Source: an uncultured Geobacter sp. (GTDB lineage: Bacteria; Desulfobacterota; Desulfuromonadia; Geobacterales; DSM-12255). Taken from it: a stretch of 64,000 nt of DNA. A program made the position numbers and the translations under genes. Under the pieces are notes generated by a model. It searched no databases. It was given only the letters and a program-made list of their open reading frames with translations, and was not told the DNA's origin. Location of the stretch: assembly GCA_937860145.1 (NCBI GenBank), contig CALMBF010000077.1:1-64000 (forward strand), read 5' to 3'. Positions 52,824 to 62,563 of this stretch are shown here, one piece after another; positions within the stretch are counted from its first letter, which is position 1, and each line of letters opens with the position of its first letter.

Positions 52824-54539
52824 TCACGTGAGCTGCATGGAGTGGAGCTTGCTGTAGAGCCCGTCCCTGCCGATAAGTTCCTGGTGAGTGCCGCTCTCCA
52901 CGATCCGCCCCGCCTCCAGGACCAGGATCCGGTCGGCATGGAGGATGGTCGAGAGGCGGTGGGCGATGACAAAGGTGGTCCTGTTGGCCATCAGATTGTT
53001 GAGCGCACCCTGCACCATCTGCTCGCTTTCCGTGTCCAGGGCGCTGGTCGCCTCGTCCAGGATGAGTATGGGCGCATCCCTGAGAATCGCCCGGGCGATG
53101 CAGAGCCGCTGCCGCTGCCCGCCGGAGAGTCGTACCCCCCGGTCGCCGATGTTGGTACCATACCCCTCGGGCATCTCCATGATGAAGTCATGGGCATAGG
53201 CAGCCCGGGCTGCGGCCTCGACCTCCGCGTCGGTCGCGTCGGTCTTGCCGTAGCGGATATTGTTGGCGATCGTATCGTTGAAGAGAATGGTCTCCTGATC
53301 GACCAGCGCGACCTGGCGGAGCAGGTCCTGCAGCTTCATCCGCCGCAGGTCGATGCCGTCGATGAGGATCGCCCCGCCGCTCACGTCGTAAAACCTGGTG
53401 ATGAGTGACACCAGGGTGGTCTTCCCCCCCCCCGATGGCCCCACCAGGGCGATAATCTCCCCCTTGCGGGCCTCCAGCGATATATCCTGCAGTACCGGGT
53501 CCTCGCCGTAGCTGAAGCTGACATGGTCAAAGGTGACCTCCCCCTTCACGCGCTCCACGATGACGGGGTCGGCCAGATCGACGATATCGGGCTGCTGGTC
53601 GATGACCTCGAACACCCGCTCCGCCGCGCCCAGGGACCTCTGCAGGACGTTGAAGGCGCTGGTCAACCGCTTCACCGGTGCGTACACCAGGGCCATGGCC
53701 GTGATGAAGGAGAAGAACTCGCTGCTGGTCATCCTGCCGGAGATGACGCTGTTGCCCCCTATCCAGATGACGCCGGCAACCCCGAAGGAGGTGATGGTCT
53801 CCATGACCGGGGCGGAGGAGGAATCGTACTTGATGGTCTTGCGCACGAACTCGTAGAACTTCTGGTTCTGGTCCCTGAACTTCTCGATCTCCCGCGCCTC
53901 CAGGCCGAAGGCCTTGATGACCTTGATGCCGGAAAAGGTCTCCTGGAGCACGCTGGAGAGGTCTCCCATCTTCTCCTGGCCCATCTTGGAGTACCGCTTG
54001 ATCCTCTTGCCGATCAGCTGGGCCGGGTAGACCGTGGCCGGAATGACGAGGAAGGAGATGATCGCCAGCTGCCAGTTGCGGTAGAAGATGACGAACAGGA
54101 GGGACACGGCGGAAAAACCGTCACGGAACAGGCCGGTGATCGTGTTGGCGACCCCCTCCTGCATCATGTTGACATCGTTCAGCACCCGGGACATCAGCAC
54201 GCCGGTGGCATGCCGGTTGAAGAAACCGACGGAGAGCCCCATGCACCGCTCGTACACGGCATTGCGGATCTTCTGTATTGCCAGCTGGCCGGCCGTCTTG
54301 ACGTAGTAATCGTTGATGAAGCGGCATGTCCCCCGGAAAACGAAAATCAGGATGATGCCGAAGGGGAGCAGCGTCAGGATGAACAGCTGGTTCTCGGAAA
54401 AGATCTTCTTCAGCAGGGGTTCCACGAGGTAGGCGAACGTGCCGTCCATCGCCCCGACACCGACGGAGCCGATGGCTGCCAGCAGGATACGGCGCCAGTA
54501 GCTCTTGCTGTACGATATCAGGCGTTTGAAAACTTCCAT
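52824..54539 (-). CDS. msbA: Lipid A export ABC transporter, ATP-binding/permease
   Basis: This 571-residue fused ABC exporter flips lipid A-core across the inner membrane. The six-helix domain (about 1-310) is followed by the nucleotide-binding domain (about 330-571). It has Walker A LVGPSGGGKTTLVSLI, signature RLSGGQRQRLCIARAIL, Walker B ILILDEATSALD and the switch histidine in TFVIAHRLST. It lies 6 nt after lpxB and directly before the DUF374 acyltransferase, in the middle of the lipid A genes, which supports the MsbA assignment over other exporters. Confidence 0.93.
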   Translation of the reverse strand: MEVFKRLISYSKSYWRRILLAAIGSVGVGAMDGTFAYLVEPLLKKIFSENQLFILTLLPFGIILIFVFRGTCRFINDYYVKTAGQLAIQKIRNAVYERCMGLSVGFFNRHATGVLMSRVLNDVNMMQEGVANTITGLFRDGFSAVSLLFVIFYRNWQLAIISFLVIPATVYPAQLIGKRIKRYSKMGQEKMGDLSSVLQETFSGIKVIKAFGLEAREIEKFRDQNQKFYEFVRKTIKYDSSSAPVMETITSFGVAGVIWIGGNSVISGRMTSSEFFSFITAMALVYAPVKRLTSAFNVLQRSLGAAERVFEVIDQQPDIVDLADPVIVERVKGEVTFDHVSFSYGEDPVLQDISLEARKGEIIALVGPSGGGKTTLVSLITRFYDVSGGAILIDGIDLRRMKLQDLLRQVALVDQETILFNDTIANNIRYGKTDATDAEVEAAARAAYAHDFIMEMPEGYGTNIGDRGVRLSGGQRQRLCIARAILRDAPILILDEATSALDTESEQMVQGALNNLMANRTTFVIAHRLSTILHADRILVLEAGRIVESGTHQELIGRDGLYSKLHSMQLT

Positions 54540-54545
54540 CAGTAC

Positions 54546-55688
54546 CTATTCCCTTCCATCCATTAGTTTCATCGCCAGGGTCGCCACGCGGCCCGGAGCC
54601 CCCGGCTTCCCCAGCTTCGCCCGTACCGCCAGGAGCTTCTCCCTGATGACGGCATAGCGCTCTCCGTCGGTCAGCATGCTGCTGACCTCGGCAACGATCC
54701 TCCCCGGCTCAGCCTCGTGCTGGATCAGCTCGGGCACCACCCGCTCGCCGGCGATGATGTTGCAGATCCCCACGTGCTCAACCTGGACGAGACGCTTGCC
54801 GATGGCGTAGGAGAGGGGCGCAACCTTGTAGACGATGACCATCGGCACCCCGAAGAGGGCGATCTCCATGGTCACGGTGCCCGAGGCGGCGATGATCAGG
54901 TCGCAGACCTGGATGACGTCGTAATTCTTCCCCTCGACGACGGTCACCTTCACCCGGGAGGCAGCGAGGAACCCGTCGACAAGCTTCCGGTCAAGACTTG
55001 GTGCCAGGGGGAGGATGAACTGGAGGTCGGCAAACTGCTCCTCGAGGAGAACCGCGGACTCGAGCATGACCGGTAGGAGCCCGTTGATCTCCCGCCTCCG
55101 GCTCCCGGGGAACAGGCCGACCGTTCGTTTCCCGGCATCCAGCCCGAACTCCCTCTGCGCATCGTCCCGGGACATGGTGGGGACGGCCATCTCCAGCAGG
55201 GGGTGGCCGACGAAGGTTACGGGCAGCCCCTCCCGCTCGAAAATGGGGACCTCGAAGGGGAGGATCACCGCCGCATGGTCCACCAGCCGGGCGATCTTGC
55301 GGGCTCGGCTCGCATGCCAAGCCCAGACCTGGGGGGTTATGAAGTAGAGGACCTTTACCCCGGCCTTTTTCGCCACGGCCGCCAGGCGCAGGTTGAACCC
55401 GGGGTAGTCGATGAGGATGAGCAGGTCAGGCTTCTCCTGACGCAGGAGGGCCTCCATCCTGCGGAATGCACGGTAGATGACGCCGAAATGGGCCACCACC
55501 TCGACGAACCCCATCACCGCCATCTCCCGGGAATCGACGAGCGTCTCCACCCCTGCCTGCCGCATCGCCTGGCCGCCGATACCGAAAAAGCGCACCGACG
55601 AATCGAGCCGGTGCGCCTCCTCAACCACCTTTGCGCCGTACATGTCACCGGACGCCTCGCCGGCAATGATCATGACCCTGCGTGACAA
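54546..55688 (-). CDS. lpxB: Lipid-A-disaccharide synthase
   Basis: This 380-residue GT19 enzyme condenses UDP-2,3-diacylglucosamine with lipid X. The N-terminus MSRRVMIIAGEASGDMYGAK is the LpxB signature. Further motifs are LLILIDYPGFNLRLAAVAKK, VLYFITPQVWAWHASRARKI and LFPGSRRREINGLLPVMLES, then AASGTVTMEIALFGVPMVIV. It is 10 nt downstream of the Gfo/Idh oxidoreductase and 6 nt before msbA. The UDP-diacylglucosamine pyrophosphatase that feeds it (LpxH, LpxI or LpxG) is not in the window. Confidence 0.96.
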   Translation of the reverse strand: MSRRVMIIAGEASGDMYGAKVVEEAHRLDSSVRFFGIGGQAMRQAGVETLVDSREMAVMGFVEVVAHFGVIYRAFRRMEALLRQEKPDLLILIDYPGFNLRLAAVAKKAGVKVLYFITPQVWAWHASRARKIARLVDHAAVILPFEVPIFEREGLPVTFVGHPLLEMAVPTMSRDDAQREFGLDAGKRTVGLFPGSRRREINGLLPVMLESAVLLEEQFADLQFILPLAPSLDRKLVDGFLAASRVKVTVVEGKNYDVIQVCDLIIAASGTVTMEIALFGVPMVIVYKVAPLSYAIGKRLVQVEHVGICNIIAGERVVPELIQHEAEPGRIVAEVSSMLTDGERYAVIREKLLAVRAKLGKPGAPGRVATLAMKLMDGRE

Positions 55689-55698
55689 CAGGCTCTCC

Positions 55699-56673
55699 CT
55701 ACCGGCCGCAGCTGCCGGCGGCGTTGAACCGGGCGATGCTCTCCCTGATCTTCTCCTCGACCATCAGGGCAGTTTCCAGGGCATTCAGGCCGTCTTCACC
55801 CGGGACCACCACCGGCGCCCCCGTGGCGACGGAAGCGACGAACGCCTCGATCTCGGCCAGGATCTGGTCCCTCTGGGGGACGGAGAGCTCCTGCACGCTC
55901 ACCGCCGGCACTCCCGGGGCGCTCTCCCCCTCACCCCGCGTGGCGATGGTGGCCTGGCGGTTCTGGAAGTCGATGCTGATGTAGGAGTCTTCCTGGAAGA
56001 TCTGCATCTTCCGCTCGCTCGCGAGGCTGATGCGGCTGGCGGTCACATTGGCGACGCAGCCGCAGGCGAACTCGATCCGTGCGTTGGCGATATCGGGCTC
56101 GTTGCTGTAGACAACGGCACCGGTAGCACTGATCGCGGTGATCTCCGAACCGACGAACCGCCTGATGATGTCGATGTCATGCACCATCAGGTCGAGGACG
56201 ACACTCACATCGGTCCCCCGGGGCTTGAACGGGGCGACGCGTACCGCCTCGATGAAGCCCGGCCGCTTGAGCCGCCCGGCAACCGCGGTGAACGCCGGGT
56301 TGAACCGCTCCAGGTGCCCCACCTGGAAGACCAGCCCCTTATCGGCGGCCGTGGCGATCAGGTCCTGTGCCTCAGCGACGGTGGTGGTAATCGGCTTTTC
56401 CAGGAGGACATGGATACCGTTGTGCAGGAAAAAAGAGGCCACGGCATGGTGAAACCTCGTGGGGACGACGATGCTGACCAGGTCGACCTTGCCTGCAAGT
56501 TCCCGGTAATCGCCGTAGGCGACCGTGCCGAGCAATCCGGCTATCTCGGCAGCCCGGGCAGGATCGCTGTCGGCGACACCGACCAGTTCAACGTCCTGCA
56601 GCGCCCCATACTTCTCAGCATGGAACCGCCCCAGGTACCCAACACCCACAACCGCTGCACGCAACTTTTTCAT
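55699..56673 (-). CDS. Gfo/Idh/MocA-family NAD(P)-dependent oxidoreductase
   Basis: This 324-residue dehydrogenase has a Rossmann start, LRAAVVGVGYLGRFHAEKYG, then VELVGVADSDPARAAEIAGL. The typical lysine-proline motif is LLEKPITTTVAEAQDLIATA, and the substrate-binding part is VVLDLMVHDIDIIRRFVGSE. It is inserted between lpxA (4-nt overlap) and lpxB. That position suggests action on an acyl- or UDP-sugar of lipid A synthesis; GnnA, which oxidises UDP-GlcNAc at C3 before amination, belongs to this superfamily. No GnnB aminotransferase is adjacent, so the role remains open. Confidence 0.85.
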   Translation of the reverse strand: MKKLRAAVVGVGYLGRFHAEKYGALQDVELVGVADSDPARAAEIAGLLGTVAYGDYRELAGKVDLVSIVVPTRFHHAVASFFLHNGIHVLLEKPITTTVAEAQDLIATAADKGLVFQVGHLERFNPAFTAVAGRLKRPGFIEAVRVAPFKPRGTDVSVVLDLMVHDIDIIRRFVGSEITAISATGAVVYSNEPDIANARIEFACGCVANVTASRISLASERKMQIFQEDSYISIDFQNRQATIATRGEGESAPGVPAVSVQELSVPQRDQILAEIEAFVASVATGAPVVVPGEDGLNALETALMVEEKIRESIARFNAAGSCGR

Positions 56674-57452
56674 GGCCGTACGATCCCCCGTTTCGAACTT
56701 TCGATAAACTCGATGAAGTGGTCCCTCTGGGGCGAGGGACGAACCACGTTCCTGATCCGCTCGATCGCGTCGGGAAGCTTCAGTTTCGAGAATGCCAGGA
56801 TCTTGTAGGCGTTCTTCAGGTCGCGGATCAGTTCGTCGCTGAAACCGTTCCGCTTCAGGCCGATCAGGTTCAGGCCGCGCAGGGATGCCTCGCGCTTGTC
56901 CTCGGAAACGGCAATGGTGTAGGGGAGGATGTCCTGGGCGATCATCGTGCCCCCGCCGACCATGACGAACTCGCCGATTCGTGTAAACTGATGGACGGCG
57001 CAGAGGCCGCCGAAGACAACGTTGTTCTCGACCGTCACGTGCCCCGCGAGGGTTGCGGAGTTCGCCATCACGACATTGTTGCCCACCCGGCAGTCGTGGG
57101 CGATGTGGGAGTAGGCCATCATCATGATGTTGCTCCCCACGACGGTTTTTCCCGTACCGGTATGGGTGCCGAGGTGAATGGTGGTGAACTCGCGGATGAC
57201 GTTATTGTCACCGATCTCAAGGGTGGTCGTCTCCCCCTTGTACTTGAAATCCTGGGGAGGGGCGCCGATGGAAGCCATGTGGAAGATCCGGTTGTTCTCG
57301 CCGATCGTGGTCCAGCCGTCGATGACCGTGTGGGCTCCGACGGATGTCCCCTTGCCGATCCTTACGTTTGCGCCGATGATCGCGTAGGGTCCGATGCTGA
57401 CCCCCTCGTCCAGTTCTGCTCCGGGATTGATTATTGCTGTAGCATGAATCAT
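56670..57452 (-). CDS. lpxA: UDP-N-acetylglucosamine O-acyltransferase
   Basis: This 260-residue left-handed beta-helix trimer protein starts lipid A synthesis by moving a 3-hydroxyacyl chain from ACP to UDP-GlcNAc. Hexapeptide repeats run from IHATAIINPGAELDEGVSIG to about residue 190. The catalytic histidine lies in MMMAYSHIAHDCRVGNNVVM. The helical C-terminal domain is LNLIGLKRNGFSDELIRDLK. It follows fabZ, as in most Gram-negatives, and overlaps the oxidoreductase gene by 4 nt. Confidence 0.95.
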   Translation of the reverse strand: MIHATAIINPGAELDEGVSIGPYAIIGANVRIGKGTSVGAHTVIDGWTTIGENNRIFHMASIGAPPQDFKYKGETTTLEIGDNNVIREFTTIHLGTHTGTGKTVVGSNIMMMAYSHIAHDCRVGNNVVMANSATLAGHVTVENNVVFGGLCAVHQFTRIGEFVMVGGGTMIAQDILPYTIAVSEDKREASLRGLNLIGLKRNGFSDELIRDLKNAYKILAFSKLKLPDAIERIRNVVRPSPQRDHFIEFIESSKRGIVRP

Positions 57453-57482
57453 TACGTGCTCCTGTACGTTCTGAGTTGTCCC

Positions 57483-57926
57483 CTATTGAGCCTTGGGCGC
57501 AAAGGTTGCCTTAAGGTCCGCTTCGGTCGCCAGCTTGCCATCCACGTACGCCTTGCCCGAGAAGGACCAGATGCCGCGCTTGCAGCTTATCGCCTCCATC
57601 TCGATCCTCAGCTGGTCCCCAGGGACCACGGGGCGGCGGAACTTGGTATTTTCCACGGCAACGAAATAGCAGACCTTGTCCTTGACGTCATCCCCCATGG
57701 AAAGACCGACCAGGATCCCGCCGGCCTGGGCCATCCCTTCGATGATCAGGACCCCCGGCATGACCGGGTGCCCGGGGAAGTGCCCCTCGAAAAACGGCTC
57801 GTTCATGGTGACATTCTTGATGCAGGTGATTCTCTTCCCCTCCTCGAACTCAAGCACGCGGTCGACGAGCAGGAAGGGGTACCGGTGGGGGAGTATTTTC
57901 ATGATGCCATTGATATCTATCTGCAT
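57483..57926 (-). CDS. fabZ: 3-hydroxyacyl-[ACP] dehydratase FabZ
   Basis: This 147-residue hot-dog-fold enzyme dehydrates 3-hydroxyacyl-ACP in fatty-acid elongation, competing with LpxA and LpxD for hydroxyacyl chains. Motifs are [20 protein letters not shown] and the active-site stretch [20 protein letters not shown] with its His and Glu. GAAGGAGATGGCAATG shows that ATG 57926 has proper spacing, while the ATG six bases upstream (57932) abuts the ribosome site. It sits between lpxD and lpxA, the classical order. Confidence 0.95.
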   Translation of the reverse strand: MQIDINGIMKILPHRYPFLLVDRVLEFEEGKRITCIKNVTMNEPFFEGHFPGHPVMPGVLIIEGMAQAGGILVGLSMGDDVKDKVCYFVAVENTKFRRPVVPGDQLRIEMEAISCKRGIWSFSGKAYVDGKLATEADLKATFAPKAQ

Positions 57927-57989
57927 TGCCATCTCCTTCTGCCTGTAGGGTCATTCTGTCGCGATGGCGGCCGTCATACCGCCACCCCG

Positions 57990-59009
57990 TTATTTTTCCA
58001 GGGCCGCGACCCGCTTCTCCAGGTCGGCGACGCTTTTTCTCATCTCCGGCAGCCGTGGCAGGGTCATGGACATCCTCAACCACTCCTTGTGGGGCATTGC
58101 CGGGCTGCCGCTGTATACTCCCGGCTCCTTTACGCTGTTGGGGACGCCGGACTGGGCGCCGAACATGACGTTGTCGCAGATGCTGATGTGCCCCACGACG
58201 CCCACCTGTCCGCCGAGGATGACGTTGTTCCCCACGGTCGTGCTCCCGGCAATGCCGACCTGGGAGACGATGATGCAGTTCTCGCCGACACTGCAGTTGT
58301 GCCCGATCTGGACGAGGTTGTCGATCTTGGTCCCCCTGCCGATGACCGTCTGCTCCAGGGCGGCACGGTCGATGGTCGTATTGGCCCCGATCTCCACATC
58401 ATCCTCGATAACGACGATGCCGATCTGGGGGATCTTGTACTGCTTTTTCCCGTCGGGAGCATACCCGAAACCGTCACTGCCGATGACCGCGCCGTTATGG
58501 ATAATGACCCGGTTGCCGATGCGGCACCCTTCGCGGATACTCACGTTGGCATGCAGGGTCACATCGTCACCAACGGAGCAGCCGGCATAGATGACCACAC
58601 CGGGGTGGATGACGACCCTGTTCCCCAGGGTGACCCCCTCCCCCACGTAGGCTCCGGGGTAGATGGAGACATCGCTCCCCAGCGTGGCGGACGGGCTGAC
58701 ATGGGCGCCGGGCATCACCCCGCGGGGGGATGGGGCGGGACAGTAGAAGAGTTCGAGCAGCCTGGCGAACGCCAGCTGGGGATTGGCCACCTCGATGACG
58801 TTTTTACCGAACCCGTTCCCCCCGGGAGGCATGATGACGGCGGTCGCCGCGGACTCCCGTACCTTGTCGGCATACTTGGGATTGGCGAGAAAGGTGAGTT
58901 CCCCCGCGCCAGCCTTATCGAGGGGTCCGAGGCCGCACACCACGGCGTCCGGATCTCCGACCACCTTGGCACCGAGGTAATCGGCAAGCTCCTGCAGAGT
59001 TTTTTCCAT
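57990..59009 (-). CDS. lpxD: UDP-3-O-(3-hydroxyacyl)glucosamine N-acyltransferase
   Basis: This 339-residue protein has an N-terminal uridine-binding domain ([34 protein letters not shown]) followed by hexapeptide repeats forming a left-handed beta helix. The catalytic histidine is in [20 protein letters not shown]. The C-terminal coiled helix is [17 protein letters not shown]. It adds the second hydroxyacyl chain in lipid A synthesis. It is 12 nt downstream of the skp gene and 63 nt upstream of fabZ. Confidence 0.95.
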   Translation of the reverse strand: MEKTLQELADYLGAKVVGDPDAVVCGLGPLDKAGAGELTFLANPKYADKVRESAATAVIMPPGGNGFGKNVIEVANPQLAFARLLELFYCPAPSPRGVMPGAHVSPSATLGSDVSIYPGAYVGEGVTLGNRVVIHPGVVIYAGCSVGDDVTLHANVSIREGCRIGNRVIIHNGAVIGSDGFGYAPDGKKQYKIPQIGIVVIEDDVEIGANTTIDRAALEQTVIGRGTKIDNLVQIGHNCSVGENCIIVSQVGIAGSTTVGNNVILGGQVGVVGHISICDNVMFGAQSGVPNSVKEPGVYSGSPAMPHKEWLRMSMTLPRLPEMRKSVADLEKRVAALEK

Positions 59010-59021
59010 GGCGTTACCCCG

Positions 59022-59549
59022 TTATTTTTTCAGGCTCTTGCGGACCGCATTGAACTGCTTGAGGATGTCATCGGTCAGGTCGGCCTTCTCGTCCATGTAG
59101 AGCATGCTGTCGTTCTTGACGAAGATGTAGGAGTACCCGTTCTTCTTGCCGAACTCCTGCACGACCTTGACGATCTCCTCGACGATCCGGTTGGTGAACT
59201 CGTCGTTTTTCGCCTGGAGGTCGTCCTGGGCATCCTTCATGAAACGCTGGTACTCTTTCAGTTTCTGCTGGTAGTCCTTCTCCTTGGTGATCCGGGCACT
59301 CTCCGAAAGGAGCACACTCTGCTTCTCCAGCTCCCCCTTGAGTTTCTTCAGGTCCTCTTCCTTGACGTTCTTTTCCGCCTCGTACTTGGCCGCCTTAATG
59401 GAGAGCTGCTCCTTGGCATCCTTGCCGGCCTCGGAGAGAAGCAGGACTTTCTGCATGTCAACCGTGCCGAGCCTCCCCTCCGCGGCGACCACGGGAACGG
59501 CAAGGGCAACGAGAACCGACACCACCACTGCACTGAAAAGTTTCTGCAT
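59022..59549 (-). CDS. skp: OmpH/Skp-family periplasmic chaperone
   Basis: This 175-residue exported protein has the signal peptide MQKLFSAVVVSVLVALAVPV (cut near VAA-EGR). GRLGTVDMQKVLLLSEAGKD opens the OmpH domain, and a long coiled-coil region (about 45-125) is rich in Lys and Glu (LKKLKGELEKQSVLL). Skp trimers hold unfolded outer-membrane proteins on the way to BamA, the gene just upstream (21 nt). The arrangement bamA-skp-lpxD-fabZ-lpxA is strongly conserved. Confidence 0.92.
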   Translation of the reverse strand: MQKLFSAVVVSVLVALAVPVVAAEGRLGTVDMQKVLLLSEAGKDAKEQLSIKAAKYEAEKNVKEEDLKKLKGELEKQSVLLSESARITKEKDYQQKLKEYQRFMKDAQDDLQAKNDEFTNRIVEEIVKVVQEFGKKNGYSYIFVKNDSMLYMDEKADLTDDILKQFNAVRKSLKK

Positions 59550-59570
59550 ACGATATCCTCCTGAAGTCGT

Positions 59571-61874
59571 TTAGAAAAAGCTGCCTATGGAAAATTCGAG
59601 TTTACCGCTCTTGTCGATGCCGGTGCGGGGATTGAGCGGAATGCCGTATTCGAGCCGGAGGGGGCCGATGGGCGAGAACCAGCGGATGCCGAACCCGTAG
59701 CTGGTCAGAATCCCGGAAAAGACATTGCCCATGCCGTCGACCGAATTGCCGGCATCGAAGAACAGCACCCCCTTCAGACCGGCATCCTTGAGGAGCGGCA
59801 CGGTGTATTCGGCGTTGAGGATGGCCTCCGAATCACCGCCGTAGTACGCCCGTTCCGTGCCGGTCTGGATGCCGTCTATCGCCTCCGTTTGGGGCGTATT
59901 CTTGTAGGGGCTGACGGTCCTGCCTCCATAGCCCCGCAGGGTGCTGATCCCGCCGAGGTAGAACTTCTCGTCGATGGGGATGGGCTCACCGATTTTCTGG
60001 ATATTCCCCACGGTCCCGTGGAGCATGAAGACGGTGCCCCAGCCGACCGGCATGAAGATCGAGCTCTGTGCGATGGCGCGCAGGTAACGGCTTGAACCGC
60101 CGAGGCCGGCAAACTCGACGGAAAGGCTGTTGACCATGCCGCTGGTCGGGTCCATGCGGTAATCGGTCGTGTTGCTGGTGATGCTTGCGGAGATCGCGCT
60201 GGTCGTCGTGTCGGGAGGCGAGACCAGGTCGGGGTAAAGTATGCGCGTCGTCTGCAGGGCAAGGGATTCCTTGGTGATGTTCTTCTTCTCGAACTTGTAG
60301 AGCAGGAACGTGCTCAGCGTATCGCTGATCTGGTACCCCCCCTTGATATCGGCACCGGTAGCCTTGCGGGTGTAGTCCACGTACTCCCGTTCGGTACGGT
60401 AGACATCCCCGCCGAGGGACCAGCGGGTATCGAGGAAGTAGGGGTCGGTGAGCCCGACGTTGTAGGTGCTCGACTTCCCGCCGATGGACGCCGACGCGTT
60501 CGCCTTCAGGCCAAGCCCCATGAAGTTCGCCTGCTGCACCGATCCCTGGCCCACGAAACCGTCGAGGGAGCTGTAGCCGCCGCCGATGCTGAACGTGCCG
60601 GTCGCCTTCTCCTTCACCGCCACATTCAGGTTCAGTCGGTTGTCGCTCCTCCCCTTTGCCGTGGCGATGTTCGCCTCCTCGAAAAAGCCGAGGTTCATGA
60701 TGTTCTGCTTGCTCTTCTTCAGGGCCGTGGCGCTGTACAACTCCCCTTCGGCAATGCGGATCTCGCGCCTGATGACCTTGTCGCGGGTTTTGGCATTGCC
60801 TGCGATGTTGATCCGGTCGATGTAGACCTTCTCCCCCTTTTCCATGTCGAACGAGATGTCAAGCAGCTTCAGGTCGTTCTGCAGCTGGGTCAGGGGGGTC
60901 ACGTTGGCAAAGGCATACCCCTTGTCGGCATACAGGTCCGTCAGGGTGAAGATATCCTGGCGCAGCGTCCCTCTGCTGAAGATCTCGCCGCTCTTTGTCT
61001 TGATCTGCTTGACGAGTTCGTCCCGGTTCTCCAGGAGATCGCCCCTGAAGCCGATCTGGCCGACGCGGTACTGATCCCCCTCGTTCACGACGATATCGAC
61101 ATACAGGGCTTTCCCGTCCGGTGTCAGGGAGACCTTCGGTTCGCCGAACTTGACGTTGATGTACCCGTTGTTCATGTAGAACTCGGTCAGGAGCGCGATG
61201 TCGTTCTTGAGGATGTCATCCTTGTAGACCCCCGCACCGGTGATCCAGGCCAGCCACCAGTCCTGGGTCGTCTCCAACAGCCCCCTCAGTTTCCTGGCGG
61301 AGAATGCCCGGTTCCCCTCGAAGCGGATCTCCCTGATGAGGATCTTGCCCCCCTCCTTGATGCGGAAGGTCAGCTTCAGCTCGTAGGGGGAGAGCTGCTC
61401 CTTTACCGTTTCGACGTCAGCCTGGGAGTACCCCTCGTCCATGTACAGCTTCTTGATCTTTTTGACACTTTTCGCCAGGTCCTTGGTGGAGACGATCGAG
61501 TTGACCTTGATCTCGACAGCCTCCTTCAGCTTGTCCTGGCTGATGGCTTTGCTCCCCTCGAAGAGGAGTTCGCGGACGACCGGTTTTTCCGTTACCCGGT
61601 AGGTGAGGCTGATCTCCTTGTCCTTCACGCTCTTCTCGACCTTGACGTCGGAGAAATAGCCGAGATTGTAGATCGCCTTCACATCCTCGTCGATCTTCCC
61701 CTCGAAGAAGTTGTCGCCGGTTTTCACCTTGATGACGTTGAAGACGGCCGTGTTCTCGATACGGCGGTTACCGGTGACGATGATCTCCGAGATCTTCTCG
61801 TCGGCAGCCGTAACCGGAGACGCAAGCATCAGATACAGCACTGATATAGCTATGAACCTGAGTATGCTGGGCAA
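59571..61874 (-). CDS. bamA: Outer-membrane protein assembly factor BamA
   Basis: This 767-residue Omp85 protein has a signal peptide (ISVLYLMLASPVTAADEK). Five POTRA domains follow (about 25-425); segments such as GNFFEGKIDEDVKAIYNLGY and TGDNF typify POTRA 1. The C-terminal 16-stranded barrel ends in aromatic GKLEFSIGSFF. LGGISTLRGYGGRTVSP holds the conserved loop-6 RGY motif. Translation begins at TTG 61874 with AAAGGAT upstream. It inserts beta-barrel proteins into the outer membrane and follows lolD by 11 nt. Confidence 0.95.
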   Translation of the reverse strand: MPSILRFIAISVLYLMLASPVTAADEKISEIIVTGNRRIENTAVFNVIKVKTGDNFFEGKIDEDVKAIYNLGYFSDVKVEKSVKDKEISLTYRVTEKPVVRELLFEGSKAISQDKLKEAVEIKVNSIVSTKDLAKSVKKIKKLYMDEGYSQADVETVKEQLSPYELKLTFRIKEGGKILIREIRFEGNRAFSARKLRGLLETTQDWWLAWITGAGVYKDDILKNDIALLTEFYMNNGYINVKFGEPKVSLTPDGKALYVDIVVNEGDQYRVGQIGFRGDLLENRDELVKQIKTKSGEIFSRGTLRQDIFTLTDLYADKGYAFANVTPLTQLQNDLKLLDISFDMEKGEKVYIDRINIAGNAKTRDKVIRREIRIAEGELYSATALKKSKQNIMNLGFFEEANIATAKGRSDNRLNLNVAVKEKATGTFSIGGGYSSLDGFVGQGSVQQANFMGLGLKANASASIGGKSSTYNVGLTDPYFLDTRWSLGGDVYRTEREYVDYTRKATGADIKGGYQISDTLSTFLLYKFEKKNITKESLALQTTRILYPDLVSPPDTTTSAISASITSNTTDYRMDPTSGMVNSLSVEFAGLGGSSRYLRAIAQSSIFMPVGWGTVFMLHGTVGNIQKIGEPIPIDEKFYLGGISTLRGYGGRTVSPYKNTPQTEAIDGIQTGTERAYYGGDSEAILNAEYTVPLLKDAGLKGVLFFDAGNSVDGMGNVFSGILTSYGFGIRWFSPIGPLRLEYGIPLNPRTGIDKSGKLEFSIGSFF

Positions 61875-61885
61875 GTCAGTATCCT

Positions 61886-62563
61886 TTAACCCTGTATTTT
61901 CCCGTCCTGCAGACGGATCTGCCGGGATGTCCTGGCGGCAAGCTGTTCGTTGTGGGTCACCACCAGCACCGTCAGCCCCCGTTTCCCGTGGAGGTCGGTA
62001 AAAAGCTGGTGGATGCTCTCACTGGTCCTCATGTCCAGATTGCCGGTCGGCTCGTCGGCGAGGAGCACCCTGGGCTCCATGACCAGAGCCCTGGCAACGG
62101 CCACCCGCTGCTGTTCGCCGCCGGACAGTTCGCCCGGCTTGTGGGAGAGACGCTGGGCGAGCCCGACCTCGTCGAGGAGGGCTGCGGCGCGGCTCGATGC
62201 TTCCTTCCGCGGCACTCCGTTGATGAGCGCCGGCATCATGACGTTCTCCAGGGCGCTGAACTCGGGAAGCAGGTGATGGAACTGGAACACGAAACCGATG
62301 GAGCTGTTGCGAAATGTTGCCAGCTCCCGTTCCGATTTCCGGAAAAGGTCCTCGCCGAGAAAGCGGACAGTCCCCGAGGTGGGACGGTCCAGTGCCCCCA
62401 TGATATGCATGAGGGTGCTCTTGCCGGCGCCGGAGGCCCCGAGCAGGGCGATCATCTCGCCGCTGCGGATCTGCAGGGATACGCTGCTCAGCACATCCAC
62501 AACCCTGTCGCCGGTGCGAAAACTCTTGCACAGGTCGAGGACCTCGATAAGGAGATCACTCAT
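61886..62563 (-). CDS. lolD: Lipoprotein-releasing ABC transporter ATP-binding subunit
   Basis: This 225-residue ABC ATPase has Walker [20 protein letters not shown], signature [17 protein letters not shown], Walker [13 protein letters not shown] and the H-loop in [12 protein letters not shown]. It powers extraction of outer-membrane lipoproteins from the inner membrane by LolC/E. The start overlaps the permease gene by 8 nt, which makes the partner clear. The GNLD Walker B ending and the ELSGGEQQR signature are those of the LolD/MacB group. Confidence 0.94.
   Translation of the reverse strand: MSDLLIEVLDLCKSFRTGDRVVDVLSSVSLQIRSGEMIALLGASGAGKSTLMHIMGALDRPTSGTVRFLGEDLFRKSERELATFRNSSIGFVFQFHHLLPEFSALENVMMPALINGVPRKEASSRAAALLDEVGLAQRLSHKPGELSGGEQQRVAVARALVMEPRVLLADEPTGNLDMRTSESIHQLFTDLHGKRGLTVLVVTHNEQLAARTSRQIRLQDGKIQG

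Noticed and set aside
56718-59564. A 948-codon open frame on the plus strand across lpxA, fabZ, lpxD and skp
   Set aside because: It is antisense to four well-identified genes. Its product is a low-complexity His/Asp/Gly-rich mirror of their codons, and it has no ribosome-binding site. Such frames arise from high GC at third positions.
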